Positions 18,986 to 27,420 of a stretch of DNA of 64,000 nt are shown here, in pieces. Origin of the DNA: JAAUUJ01 sp964392245 (GTDB taxonomy: Bacteria > Cyanobacteriota > Cyanobacteriia > Thermostichales > Thermostichaceae); assembly GCA_964392245.1 (NCBI GenBank), contig CAYMOX010000012.1, forward strand, positions 22,153 to 86,152, read 5' to 3'. Position numbers and translations under genes: made by a program. The notes below the pieces were generated by a model. The model did not search any database. It saw only the letters and a program-made list of their open reading frames with translations, and was not told the origin of the DNA. Within the stretch, counting starts at the first letter, position 1; every line of letters starts with the position of its first letter.

Positions 18986-19288
18986 TATTCCTGCAGCCCT
19001 CTTCCTGAGCGGGTTTTATAGTTTTCAGAGATCCATGCCCCCCTGCGCTTATTGACAATAGGAAGTGGGTTCTCGGGGGTAATGATGGTTGAGGGTTAGA
19101 GTGGTAGGAAAATCTGAGGGGTCTATATCAGAGCGAGAGGGTGCATACAGTTCGTTCTAGAGGGAGTGGTAAGAAAGGGGAGGGAGTTCCTACCACTTGG
19201 GTGAGGATCCTCAGGTTGTAGATAAAAAGACGGATCGTTTTGCTCTCATCTTCAATCTGCACTACTCGAAGGGTTCGGTAGTTATCAT
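18986..19288. other. intergenic region with inverted repeats
   Basis: About 300 nt between the tRNA and the 3' end of the PNPOx-like gene. No gene is seen. It contains AGTGGTAGGAA at 19100-19110, a one-mismatch copy at 19165-19175, and their reverse complement TTCCTACCACT at 19187-19197. The last two can fold into an 11-bp hairpin with an 11-nt purine-rich loop, but no T-run follows on either strand. Confidence 0.6.
19165..19197. repeat. hairpin/inverted repeat AGTGGTARGAA
   Basis: AGTGGTAAGAA and TTCCTACCACT form a stem with one mismatch. A perfect third arm lies 65 nt upstream. It could be a transcript end for the minus-strand operon, but the usual U-tract is missing. Confidence 0.5.
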
Positions 19289-20281
19289 TTAATGTTGAAC
19301 TCTGATCCGGGCGGCAGTTTCTTCCCAGCTGCCTGTGCTGTTCAAACTGGGGGAATACTCCTCAAAAGTTGCCTGGAATGGCAAGACTTGTTTTAACAAT
19401 AGAGCTTCGCTGACGTGGATGCGAAACAACCGTTCGGCCCCTTCAAAATTGCTTACCTCATCTCCATCCCAGATGATCTCGGCTCGTCCAGTCAGGGTCA
19501 CCACATCTCCGGTGGTAAAGTCGGGGAACAGCACCCCAATGCCCGGATCTAACATCAGGTTCCCAACCGTGTTGAAGTGCAAATTGCCAGCAAAGTCGGG
19601 GAAAGTGAGAGTGCGTTGATCATCAATCCGCACAAAACCAGGTTTACCACCCCGATGAGAGACATCGACCCCATGCGTGACATCCTGGCTACTGCTGGAG
19701 TAGTGGCTGGCCACAAACAGAGTATCTGCCGCCCGGATCCGATCCTGCATTTCTGAAGTGAGGTGATCAAGGGGCTGGGGTTGAGCATTTGGAGGAGTCT
19801 CTGACCTTGACTGAACAAGGATGCGACGCTTTTGAATGTACTGGGGGCAATTGCCAAAGGCCTGCTTCACCTGAATCGTTAATCCATCCGGATCCAGTGC
19901 CCTAACCACCCCATTCATGCGATTGCGGCGTCGAGTGGCTGGCTCTATTCCTAGAAGTCCCAGATCCACTCCTACCTTCAACGTTGAGCTTAGAGGATCG
20001 CCTGGTAAAGGATGGGCCTGAATTCTTAGGGTGCGATCATCCGGTGAAGAAATAAAACCAAAATTGCCCACTAATATGGAAGCCCAGGGTCGGTTTCCTT
20101 CATCCACAGATCCTAAGAGGAGAAAGGAGAGACTCTCATAAAACCGGCGATGCTGGTCGGGCATAAACTCACGGATAACGCGGCGTCCCAGTTGTTCTAC
20201 ACGATCCCGTAAACCCAACCGTGTCTGTACCGCCTTTTCCCCTTCATGAAACGGTGATCCTTCTTGGGTCCAGCCATCCAT
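19289..20281 (-). CDS. pyridoxamine 5'-phosphate oxidase-like FMN-binding protein
   Basis: 330-residue member of the PNPOx-like split-barrel superfamily. SFLLLGSVDEGNRPWASILVG-type residues near 54-75 and the later GKPGFVRIDDQRTLTFPDFAGN block (near 210-232) are typical of the larger members that combine two split-barrel-like parts. The exact substrate cannot be read. Relatives reduce or oxidise small molecules with flavin, or act as general stress flavoproteins. It is the last gene of a minus-strand group with a VOC-fold protein 98 nt upstream and an XRE-cupin regulator before that, suggesting a small inducible detoxification operon. Confidence 0.75.
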   Translation of the reverse strand: MDGWTQEGSPFHEGEKAVQTRLGLRDRVEQLGRRVIREFMPDQHRRFYESLSFLLLGSVDEGNRPWASILVGNFGFISSPDDRTLRIQAHPLPGDPLSSTLKVGVDLGLLGIEPATRRRNRMNGVVRALDPDGLTIQVKQAFGNCPQYIQKRRILVQSRSETPPNAQPQPLDHLTSEMQDRIRAADTLFVASHYSSSSQDVTHGVDVSHRGGKPGFVRIDDQRTLTFPDFAGNLHFNTVGNLMLDPGIGVLFPDFTTGDVVTLTGRAEIIWDGDEVSNFEGAERLFRIHVSEALLLKQVLPFQATFEEYSPSLNSTGSWEETAARIRVQH

Positions 20282-20379
20282 ATTGAACCTCTACTTCATC
20301 GGAACAAATTCTAGAACGGGGGAAGAGATGAAAAGGGAACCAACTCACCTCAATCCCCTCTCGGAGCTGTATTCCAGAT

Positions 20380-20790
20380 CTAGGATCCAGAGGCAATACA
20401 TTCCATCCGAATGCCGCCTGGGATATAAAACATCATATGGTGAGTGGGTCCACCGCCCAGAGGTTCTGGAGCAAATTCAATTTCTACACCTGGGGTAGTT
20501 TTCAGGGTTTCGTGCAACTGGTGCAGGACATCAACATTTTCAACCTTGAGGGCAAAATGATGCAAGCCGATCACTTTTTTACGATCAAAAGGGACTGCAG
20601 TTGCGGGATCCGTGGCCTGCCAGAGAGTAATCAACACGGTGCCATCCGAGAGAAATACCGCCGGGTAACTGGGCACTTCTCCCACCTGCTTTAGCCCAAA
20701 AACATCGGTAAAAAAGGTGCGAGTTGTATCCAGATCGGGCACGGTTAAGCCAATATGGTGCGCTCCGTGGGTTTTAACGGGGGTGGGCAT
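20380..20790 (-). CDS. VOC/glyoxalase-fold protein
   Basis: 136-residue vicinal-oxygen-chelate protein. AHHIGLTVPDLDTTRTFFTD at the N-terminus and GLHHFALKVENV in the second half are the two beta-alpha-beta-beta-beta modules. The conserved metal-type residues include His in each module and Glu in RMECIA near the end. This could be a dioxygenase, glyoxalase or binding protein; substrate unknown. An upstream extension of the frame is possible, but ATG-20790 is preceded by AGGAGAA at good spacing. A perfect 14-bp palindrome lies 152 nt upstream of the start and overlaps a possible TATAGT -10 box. Confidence 0.8.
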   Translation of the reverse strand: MPTPVKTHGAHHIGLTVPDLDTTRTFFTDVFGLKQVGEVPSYPAVFLSDGTVLITLWQATDPATAVPFDRKKVIGLHHFALKVENVDVLHQLHETLKTTPGVEIEFAPEPLGGGPTHHMMFYIPGGIRMECIASGS

Positions 20791-20941
20791 GAAAGTTCTC
20801 CTGAAGAAAAAACGATTCAACAGTTTGGGATGGATCGACCCGCTATCCTGAGTTGCGAAATATTCAAGAGTCATGCCCCAGATGCCAGTAAATGAGGTGA
20901 AACCTGAAATGATCTGAAGCTTCCACGGCTCAATCCATGCT

Positions 20942-20955
20942 TCCACTATAGTGGA
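20942..20955. promoter_or_regulatory. perfect palindrome TCCACTATAGTGGA, probable operator
   Basis: A 14-bp perfect palindrome between the XRE-cupin regulator gene and the VOC gene. On the minus strand its centre reads TATAGT, a plausible -10 box, with TTTACT 16 nt upstream. The half-site TCCACTAT recurs in front of the regulator gene itself, which points to recognition by that regulator. Inference only. Confidence 0.6.
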
Positions 20956-21013
20956 GAAGCGACAGGAGTAAATGAGTAGATCTGCGTGACTTACATTAAA
21001 TTCGCCTCAGAAT

Positions 21014-21586
21014 CTATTGGGACCGCGATCCAGTTTCACTGATCACAAGGATGAACTCGCAGATCTGATCATAAGGATTCAGGTAGGAGTGGGTTAGATC
21101 AGCACCATAAAAGAGGCTATCGCCACACTTGAGGGTGAGCTGCTGGCTCCCCAGCTTGGCAATCAATCCTCCTTGCGTTACGGCAATATATTCCATCACG
21201 CCTGGTGGGTGAGGCACAAAGGGTCCGGCTTTCTGGCCAGGTGGAATCCGGTAGGAGACAAAGTCGATGGTTCTACCCACAGCATGAGGCCCCAGAGACC
21301 GACGCTCAACTCCGGTTTCAGGATCTCGAAACAACAGTTGTTCTTCCTGACGGATCAGGACAATCTTCTGTTGGGTTTGCTCGCCCAGTAGAAACGAAAT
21401 GGTCATGTTCAGTCCCTCCGACAGTTGGGCCAGAATGCTGGCCGTAGGGTTCGCTTCCCCCCGCTCGATTTTGGAGATCATGGAGCGACTTACACCCGAT
21501 AAAGATGCCAGTCCCTCAATGGTTAAACCTGCCTCCAAGCGCAATTGCCGCAGACGTTGGGGTAGTTCATCAACAACACTCGGCAT
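21014..21586 (-). CDS. XRE-family transcriptional regulator with C-terminal cupin domain
   Basis: 190-residue regulator. Residues about 8-65 form a Xre/Cro helix-turn-helix (LRLEAGLTIEGLASLSGVSR, then SMISKIERGEANPTASIL). Residues about 110-185 form a cupin sensor domain (PHPPGVMEYIAVTQGGL ... GDSLFYGADLTHSYLNP). Proteins of this build usually repress or activate a nearby catabolic or detoxification operon in response to a small ligand. ATG-21586 has AGGA 9 nt upstream; a TTG six nt earlier is less likely. The palindromic half-sites in front of this gene and in front of the VOC gene suggest autoregulation and control of the VOC-PNPOx genes. Confidence 0.85.
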   Translation of the reverse strand: MPSVVDELPQRLRQLRLEAGLTIEGLASLSGVSRSMISKIERGEANPTASILAQLSEGLNMTISFLLGEQTQQKIVLIRQEEQLLFRDPETGVERRSLGPHAVGRTIDFVSYRIPPGQKAGPFVPHPPGVMEYIAVTQGGLIAKLGSQQLTLKCGDSLFYGADLTHSYLNPYDQICEFILVISETGSRSQ

Positions 21587-21643
21587 AAACAACTGTCCTG
21601 ATCAATCGAAAAGAAGGTTCTCCAATCTTATTCCCCTATGATG

Positions 21644-21683
21644 GAATCCACTATCGGAGAAAATACTGCTTAACAGTGGATTC
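21644..21683. promoter_or_regulatory. inverted repeat GAATCCACT...AGTGGATTC upstream of the regulator
   Basis: GAATCCACT (21644-21652) and AGTGGATTC (21675-21683) are perfect inverted arms 22 nt apart. The left arm continues as TCCACTATCGGAGA, which shares its half-site with the palindrome at 20942. Position, 58 nt upstream of the regulator start, fits an autoregulatory operator. Confidence 0.55.
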
Positions 21684-21997
21684 TTGTCGATCCTGATCTA
21701 GCCAGAAGCAGACAGACTAAAACACTAGATAGCAATAAAATAAGTTAACGAAGTAGCCAGGTTGATCATGCTAGGCTCAAAGTAAGCTGATGAGTTGGCC
21801 TGCATTCTCTGATCTCCTCCTGGCTGGAGCCATCATGGTTGTTCAGGCTGGTGACTTCCACTAGGACCTTGAGAGAGCAAGTTTGCATTGCATTGCCTAT
21901 GTCCCAACTGATCTGCGGACTACAGGCTGGCTGACTGATTAGCCATAACCCAACAGATCTGCACTGAAGAAACGCGATCTTTTTGGAGGTGTTATCC
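21684..21997. other. leader region of the rogue psbA gene
   Basis: About 310 nt between the XRE regulator promoter region and psbA. No gene is seen. It must contain the psbA promoter and 5' leader. I see no strong TTGACA/TATAAT pair. GGAGG at 21985-21989 is the ribosome-binding site, 8 nt before ATG-21998. Confidence 0.5.
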
Positions 21998-23083
21998 ATG
22001 AGTCTTATCACTCGTCGATCGGTGGCAATTAACATCCCTCTGATGTGGGAGTCCTTCTGCCGCTGGGTTGTCAGTACCAACAATCGTCTTTACGTGGGCT
22101 GGTTTGGAGTGTTGATGATCCCGACGCTGCTAACTGCTGCCACGGTATTTATCCTTGCCTTTATTGCGGCTCCTCCCGTAGATATGGACGGGATCCGTGA
22201 ACCTGTCATGGGATCGCTACTGAGTGGAAATAACCTGATCTCAGCGGCGGTGGTTCCCACTTCTGCGGCGGTAGGGTTGCACTTTTATCCCATTTGGGAA
22301 GCCAGCTCTATTGATGAATGGCTTTACAACGGTGGGCCTTATCAGCTGATCGTGCTGCATTTTCTTATCGGGATCTGGGCCTACCTGGGCCGCTTGTGGG
22401 AGTTGAGTTACCGCATGGGCATGCGTCCCTGGATCGCTGTGGCATTTTCGGCTCCAGCAGCAGCAGCAACAGCAGTTCTGCTGGTTTACCCCATTGGTCA
22501 GGGAAGTTTTTCGGAAGGGTTACCTCTGGGCATTGCCGGAACATTCCACTTCATGCTGGCAGTACAGGCGGATCACAATATGCTCATGCACCCTGCCAGC
22601 TGGTTGGGGGTCGCTGGAGTGCTGGGGGGTGCACTGCTTGCTTCTCTGCATGGATCGCTGGTTACGTCCACTCTATTGCGGGAAACCTCTGAGCTGGAAT
22701 CCACCAATGCGGCCTATGATCTGGGGCAGGAGGAGGTCACCTATCACTTTACCGCCGGGCACTATGGCTATCTGGGGCGTCTCCTCTGGCGAGGAGCTGG
22801 CTGGGAAAATAGTCGTGCGGTTCACTTTCTCCTGGCCGCGTTTCCCACGGTGGCCATCTGGGGTGCAGCGATCGGGTTGGGTGCAATTGCCTTTAACCTG
22901 AATGGCTTGAATTTCAATCAGTCTCTCCTGGACAGTCAGGGACATATGATCCCCACCGAGGCGGATCTAATTAACCGTGCCGATCTAGGCATCCAGGTGA
23001 TGCATGCTCCCAATGCCCACAACTTTCCCCTACTCTTGGCCGCTGAGGATGGTGGTCCTGTCGTGAATCTGGATCTGGGCTAA
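21998..23083 (+). CDS. psbA: divergent photosystem II D1 protein (rogue/sentinel type)
   Basis: 361-residue D1-family reaction-centre protein (local numbers are about 3 above the standard scheme; standard numbers used here). Kept: Tyr161 (YPIGQGSF), His190, His215, His272, His118, His92, Asp61, His332, His337 and Ala344. Changed: the Mn-ligand positions Asp170 to Glu (GSFSEG), Glu189 to Asp (VQADHN), Glu333 to Ala and Asp342 to Leu. Also His198, the axial ligand of the P680 chlorophyll, is Ser (HPASWLG). Gln130 is Leu, Ser264 in the QB site is Gly, and one residue is inserted after His252. Such a D1 is unlikely to assemble a working Mn4CaO5 cluster. I see no Gln-Asp pair anywhere, so the reported chlorophyll f synthase QD motif is absent. 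Most likely a rogue/sentinel D1. Confidence 0.88.
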   Translation: MSLITRRSVAINIPLMWESFCRWVVSTNNRLYVGWFGVLMIPTLLTAATVFILAFIAAPPVDMDGIREPVMGSLLSGNNLISAAVVPTSAAVGLHFYPIWEASSIDEWLYNGGPYQLIVLHFLIGIWAYLGRLWELSYRMGMRPWIAVAFSAPAAAATAVLLVYPIGQGSFSEGLPLGIAGTFHFMLAVQADHNMLMHPASWLGVAGVLGGALLASLHGSLVTSTLLRETSELESTNAAYDLGQEEVTYHFTAGHYGYLGRLLWRGAGWENSRAVHFLLAAFPTVAIWGAAIGLGAIAFNLNGLNFNQSLLDSQGHMIPTEADLINRADLGIQVMHAPNAHNFPLLLAAEDGGPVVNLDLG

Positions 23084-23340
23084 GTTCAAGCACCAGAGAA
23101 TCTCGGTCTGATATACGTTGAGTCTGTCTAGCAGGGATAATCAGTAATCAACATGGGGATATTCACATGGTCTGGTTCTGTCTTCCACTGCTAGATTTTT
23201 ATTTTTCAGATCGGTTAACACTTTCTATAATCAAATCACCTTGGGAATCCAGTGTCTTCGATTCCATTGGGACTTGATCATCAACCAACCTTATAGTCTG
23301 TTCGACTAGCATGGAGCCAGCTACCAGCCCCTGATCCATC

Positions 23341-23949
23341 ATGGTTCAACTTAAACCTCAGACCCTCACTGTCCGCACATTCCTCGATCAATACGGGGAT
23401 CTCCCCCAGTACGAACTCATTGATGGAGAATTGTTCGATTTGGAACCCACAGGACTTCATGAACAAGTAGCTGCCCTGATCGGTCGCAAACTCAATACAG
23501 CTATTGACCTGCAACAACTTCCCTACCTGATCCCCGATCGGTGTCTCCTCAAGATGTTAGGCACAGAAACCGCTTTCCGTCCCGACCTGATCATGCTCGA
23601 CCAAACTCAACTCTCTCAAGAACCCCTCTGGCAAGAGGAACCTGTAATCTGTCGAGGAGATTCCGTCAAGCTGATCGTCGAAGTGGTCAGCATTAATTGG
23701 CAGAACGACTATGCCCGAAAGACCGAAGACTATGCCCTCTTTGGGGTTCCCGAATACTGGATCGTAGATTACTTGGGACTGGGGGGGCGAGACTACATAG
23801 GGACTCCTAAACAACCTACTCTAACTCTCTGTACCCTGGACAATGATCGATATCAAAAACACCTGTTCAGGGCCAGCGATCCGATTGCTTCTCCCCTCTT
23901 TCCCAATCTCCAACTCACGCCAGACCAGATCTTTGCCGCTGGTCAATAG
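23341..23949 (+). CDS. Uma2-family (DUF820) putative restriction-fold nuclease
   Basis: 202-residue protein of the Uma2 family, very numerous in cyanobacteria. It has the PD-(D/E)XK-like core: FRPDLIML near 79, VKLIVEVVS near 110 and the KTEDYALFGVPEYWIVDY block near 122-140. Function in vivo is unknown; links to mobile elements or DNA repair have been suggested. It stands alone, with no transposase or inverted repeats adjacent. Confidence 0.85.
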   Translation: MVQLKPQTLTVRTFLDQYGDLPQYELIDGELFDLEPTGLHEQVAALIGRKLNTAIDLQQLPYLIPDRCLLKMLGTETAFRPDLIMLDQTQLSQEPLWQEEPVICRGDSVKLIVEVVSINWQNDYARKTEDYALFGVPEYWIVDYLGLGGRDYIGTPKQPTLTLCTLDNDRYQKHLFRASDPIASPLFPNLQLTPDQIFAAGQ

Positions 23950-24040
23950 AGCCCCAGAGGTGGAAAACTTCAGGAGAATCAGAGGTAGATCCATATAATG
24001 ATAGACATTCTTTTGCCCTACTCCTTGAATGGGAGCCCTG

Positions 24041-24469
24041 ATGACTTCCTCCCCCCACCCGCTTCTCCACTTTCTGCGACGCGAATGGGCTCTGATCATT
24101 TTCAATATTATCTGGGGATTTTTGACCGGAATCTTTTTTGCTCTCCCTGGGCTTTCTCCCTTTACTGGAGTTCTGGGGCTGCTCCTCGCCTGTATTTATG
24201 CTGGCCTTATCGGTTTCTTCCAGCGATCCGTTATGTGGATTGCTCTGGCAGGTGTCTGGATCCTTTTCCTTCTTCAGATCCCGGGCGCAAGCTCATTGAT
24301 CAGTGAGTACGCCATAGCCATGGTCGTTTCTTTTAACCTGGTGGGATGGGGAGAATTAGGGCTGCGGATCCGGAAGCAGACGACACCGATTCGAGCCTCT
24401 CTGATCACAGCAGTCACCAGCATGACCAGCCTAGCTTTGGGGTGGGTGGCGGGAGTGTTGGGTAACTGA
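24041..24469 (+). CDS. small integral membrane protein, unknown
   Basis: 142 residues with four predicted membrane helices (around ALIIFNIIWGFLTGIFFAL, GVLGLLLACIYAGLIGFF, MWIALAGVWILFLLQI and the last 30 residues). No family recognised. ATG-24041 is preferred over ATG-24029 because GGGAG lies 5 nt upstream of it and overlaps the earlier codon. No clear operon partner. Confidence 0.6.
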   Translation: MTSSPHPLLHFLRREWALIIFNIIWGFLTGIFFALPGLSPFTGVLGLLLACIYAGLIGFFQRSVMWIALAGVWILFLLQIPGASSLISEYAIAMVVSFNLVGWGELGLRIRKQTTPIRASLITAVTSMTSLALGWVAGVLGN

Positions 24470-24505
24470 AATGAAACCCGGTTTTCCAGCATCAGGTGCA
24501 GGATT

Positions 24506-25171
24506 TCAAGCCAGACGGAAGCCAAGTTTTAAGGCTCGCTCCGTGGATAATTTTCCAGAGCCTGTGTCTTTGGAGGTCATGATCCGAATTTCCCCATCCG
24601 GATAGACTGGGTAACGATTTTGTCCCGCTCGGCCATAGATCGTCATCCCATGTAAACTTGTCAAGGGTTGACGTTCAGTTAGATGGGCAAGGATGGGAGC
24701 AAAGTCCTCATTAATTTTTGCAATAAAATCTTGTCCTTCGATCTGCTGCAACTTTCTAAATGCATCTGGATCGGAGATGTAAACTCCACCGGTTCGCGGA
24801 GGTGGTGAGGGTAAGTTACCTTTATCAGGACGTTCACGCCTCCATTCCCCCAGAATTGCATCTCGCAATTGGACCTGACCAAGCCAGTTTTTCCCCAGCT
24901 GAGGGATCAGATTTTTCCAATAGTAAGATAGCTGAGACGCTGACCAGAATTCTGGCTTGCTTGGATAGGTCAGCCAGCAGGCAAAAACAGATTCGATATT
25001 GTGATCAAACTGGATCGCCAGGCTGCCTTTGGCCAAACCAGCACCCAACACATACCCAGGACGGTTATGGTAATCCTCCTGCAAAGGAAAGACCAGATCA
25101 CCACGTTTGAAGGCATCACTCTTGAGAACAAGAGGGCTCAGGTCGATAGGCTCGTTCTTACTGAGTAGCAT
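24506..25171 (-). CDS. hypothetical protein
   Basis: 221-residue protein without signal or membrane segment. Visible features are an SH3-like opening (FKRGDLVFPLQEDYHNRPGY) around residue 23, a Trp-rich middle, an RTGGVYI segment, and GMTIYGRAGQNRYPVYPDG near 180. I do not recognise it. It is monocistronic on the minus strand. Confidence 0.6.
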   Translation of the reverse strand: MLLSKNEPIDLSPLVLKSDAFKRGDLVFPLQEDYHNRPGYVLGAGLAKGSLAIQFDHNIESVFACWLTYPSKPEFWSASQLSYYWKNLIPQLGKNWLGQVQLRDAILGEWRRERPDKGNLPSPPPRTGGVYISDPDAFRKLQQIEGQDFIAKINEDFAPILAHLTERQPLTSLHGMTIYGRAGQNRYPVYPDGEIRIMTSKDTGSGKLSTERALKLGFRLA

Positions 25172-25358
25172 TGTTACTCACTTTCGTAGTCGATTTTCAA
25201 GGAACACTTAGTAATCCAAAGTACAGACACTGAGACTAAACGTGTATGCCCAAAACCACCTTCCCCGTCATATAGGTTAATTTCTTGTAGATTATGGGTA
25301 CTCTCATGCTTTTACCCATCTAATGGGATGCTCTCGTCCCTGAGGTTTCATTTGCTGG

Positions 25359-25859
25359 CTAGCACTCGCCAATGCAGGAGACAGGATCGGCAATCTCCTC
25401 AAAGTCTTCCTCAAAGGTGAAGTCCTCCTCTAGGACCACATCCTCAGGGATGGCCAGAAGTTGCTCTTTCCAGTACTTGAGCTCCGCTTCCGACAGCAGC
25501 CCCATATCGTTAAGAGCGACTACCCGATCCAGTAGACCCCGTTGTTGCTCCTGTTCTGCCAGTTCTTCACACCAGTTGGTATCCAGTTTCCCCTTGGTGA
25601 GAGGAATGGAGAGGGACAGGGCTACGTATGCCCCATTCCCCTCCGCACTGTCAGCTCCGGTGGAAACATCCAGAACAGGCTGCTCGCTCTGGGCATAGCG
25701 GCAGATCGCTCCATTCGAGGTTTCGATCGAGAAGCTGTACCCCGAGAGCTTATTGGCTCCGCTCCTGGGATTGGCTTGCACCGGAAAAGCTAGGGCATGG
25801 ACACCAAGGCACAAACACCCAAGCGTAAGAATTCGGTACGCTGTTTGCGGAATGTACAT
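25359..25859 (-). CDS. secreted acidic Cys-containing protein, unknown
   Basis: 166 residues. Signal peptide about 1-30 (GVHALAFPVQANP). The mature part has a Cys pair (ICRY and NWCEE) and an acidic tail (VLEEDFTFEEDFEEIADP) ending in CIGEC. The start overlaps the end of the upstream PapD-like gene by 70 nt in another frame. ATG-25859 is chosen because it is the one that gives a clean signal peptide. With the two genes upstream it may form an exported pilus-like set, but its role is unknown. Confidence 0.6.
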   Translation of the reverse strand: MYIPQTAYRILTLGCLCLGVHALAFPVQANPRSGANKLSGYSFSIETSNGAICRYAQSEQPVLDVSTGADSAEGNGAYVALSLSIPLTKGKLDTNWCEELAEQEQQRGLLDRVVALNDMGLLSEAELKYWKEQLLAIPEDVVLEEDFTFEEDFEEIADPVSCIGEC

Positions 25860-26185
25860 AGCTTGTAAGGTTCTCCAGGATTTGGGACAGAAACGAACAC
25901 GCGCTTGGAACCACCATTGCCTGCCACCCAAAATTCACGGGGGTTGTACTCGGTGCCCTGGATCAATTCGGTGCGTTCCCCCGTTTGCGGATCAATGCGC
26001 CAGGCTTCCATTTCAAAAGCAGTGCGGTTAGCATCTGGATTCATCACGTTCAAAGAGAAGCGGTGGGTGCTCTGGGTTCCACTCGCGGATAACTCCATGG
26101 GTGAGAGCCCCTGAGCCTGACCCGGAGGCTGTAAAGGAGACAGGAGGGTCAATGCCGTAAATCCAATCAGCGCAGGAATCTTCAT
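25790..26185 (-). CDS. PapD-like fimbrial chaperone N-terminal domain protein
   Basis: 131 residues with a signal peptide (to about residue 25). The mature part matches the first Ig-like domain of periplasmic pilus chaperones: FSLNVMNPDANRTAFEMEAW, DPQTGERTELI, then NPREFWVAGNGGSKRVFV, where the chaperone family has its P.xF.l.PG...VRV motif. The second domain of PapD is absent, so this is about half the usual 230-residue length. No usher gene is in the window. It may be a reduced chaperone or a fold relative with another job. Confidence 0.6.
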   Translation of the reverse strand: MKIPALIGFTALTLLSPLQPPGQAQGLSPMELSASGTQSTHRFSLNVMNPDANRTAFEMEAWRIDPQTGERTELIQGTEYNPREFWVAGNGGSKRVFVSVPNPGEPYKLCTFRKQRTEFLRLGVCALVSMP

Positions 26186-26382
26186 GGTTACTCCAAGAGA
26201 ATGCAGAAGAAATCAATGTTGACTATTGCAAATTCATCCAATTAACCAATGAATAAGAAGGGGGGCAGGTGGTTGACTGCCTGGATCAATCTCACCAACT
26301 ATTCAGGGAACTTCAGCTAACAGACCTTTTGTTCACCTGATCCCCCTTCAGAAATTCATCGGTACCTCAGCTCAGACTCTTC

Positions 26383-26961
26383 CTAAGGAAGGGGAGACTG
26401 AAAGGGCTCAGGAGCTTGGTCGCTAGGGCCAGCATCAGAGCTGGATCCAGATCCTTGAGCAACAGTGCTCTCCAAGACGGGGGTGCAGGTAATCTCTTTT
26501 TTCACCTGGTAAGCACCAGCCTGCAGAGGGGTACCATCGCTGGTTTCCAGGCTCATGTGGTAGAGGCCAGTGGTCGCACCCACGTTCAGTGTGGTGGCCT
26601 GTTGCTGGGCATTGGAGGCGGAGGTCGCTCCATTCAGGCCCAGTTCACCGGTCATCACCGCATTGCTGGGGTTAAATCCTTCAGGAAATACAGCCAGCTC
26701 ATTGGGGAACTGATCATCCAGGGTAGAAGCATCGTTGGTGGTCACCACAAAGCTTACTGCATTGCCACCACTGTTTTGGGAAGACAGGGCAGACAGATCG
26801 GCGTTGGGGGTCATGAGACCAGCATTGCTCACTTCAATTACACAGTAGCCACCGTTTTCCCCATTCCAGAAGAGGGTTTCAGCCTCTGCAGAGACATGGG
26901 TAGACATCCAGGTGCCAGCAGCAACCATGGCAGTGGCAATCAGCTGAGTTGATTTTTTCAT
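26383..26961 (-). CDS. secreted pilin-like protein
   Basis: 192 residues with a signal peptide (to about residue 28). Two Cys residues, in GGYCVIEVSN and EITCTPV, probably pair and bracket a beta-rich domain of the kind seen in chaperone-assembled subunits (LETSDGTPLQAGAYQVKKEITC). A Ser/Pro/Gln-rich tail follows. It lies 197 nt upstream of the PapD-like gene on the same strand, which supports a subunit role. No exact family assigned. Confidence 0.55.
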   Translation of the reverse strand: MKKSTQLIATAMVAAGTWMSTHVSAEAETLFWNGENGGYCVIEVSNAGLMTPNADLSALSSQNSGGNAVSFVVTTNDASTLDDQFPNELAVFPEGFNPSNAVMTGELGLNGATSASNAQQQATTLNVGATTGLYHMSLETSDGTPLQAGAYQVKKEITCTPVLESTVAQGSGSSSDAGPSDQAPEPFQSPLP

Positions 26962-27420
26962 GTTAGTCCTCGGTAATAATTGAAACTACGAACAAATTGG
27001 AAACAACCTGGGCTCAACTTTGTTGAAGAACTTGATTGATTTCGCCCACAAATTCAACGTAACAAAGCTAAGCTTCTGGATCTATAGGCCATTTGTCTGA
27101 ACAAGTCTGAAAGTTAAGCAGCGATCAACCCCCCTCATGTTGAGCCATTCTTCAGGACTCAATCAGCACTTATGCTGACAGCTGATCCATTCATTTCCGG
27201 ATTAGAGCCTAAGTGCATGAGAGAAGATCGATCCTGCGGCAGGAGAGGGTACTCTACCGCAATCTCCTTTTGAGAACCTCCCTGATCCTGAGCGATTCAC
27301 GGGAAACACGAACGAATACATGGCTAATCCGAGTTTTTGCGTAGAGAAGATGCGCCGATCGGAGATATCCACAAAAAGTAACAATTGCTACGTTGAGAGT
27401 GGGTGATCGAGATATGCCAC
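26962..27420. other. intergenic region, no gene seen
   Basis: About 460 nt between divergently oriented genes. It should hold the promoters of the pilin-like gene (minus) and the small protein at 27421 (plus). I found no RNA gene, convincing reading frame or strong repeat. Confidence 0.45.

Noticed and set aside
20791..20946. Longer start for the VOC protein
   Set aside because: The added residues are unlike the family, and the frame would cover the palindrome and the promoter. ATG-20790 has AGGAGAA.
21998..23083. D1-like gene as chlorophyll f synthase (ChlF)
   Set aside because: No Gln-Asp dipeptide anywhere in the protein and no other far-red photosynthesis genes nearby. The pattern of lost Mn ligands fits rogue D1 better.
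23341..23949. Uma2 gene as part of a mobile element
   Set aside because: No transposase, terminal repeats or target duplication around it. The family is often solitary.
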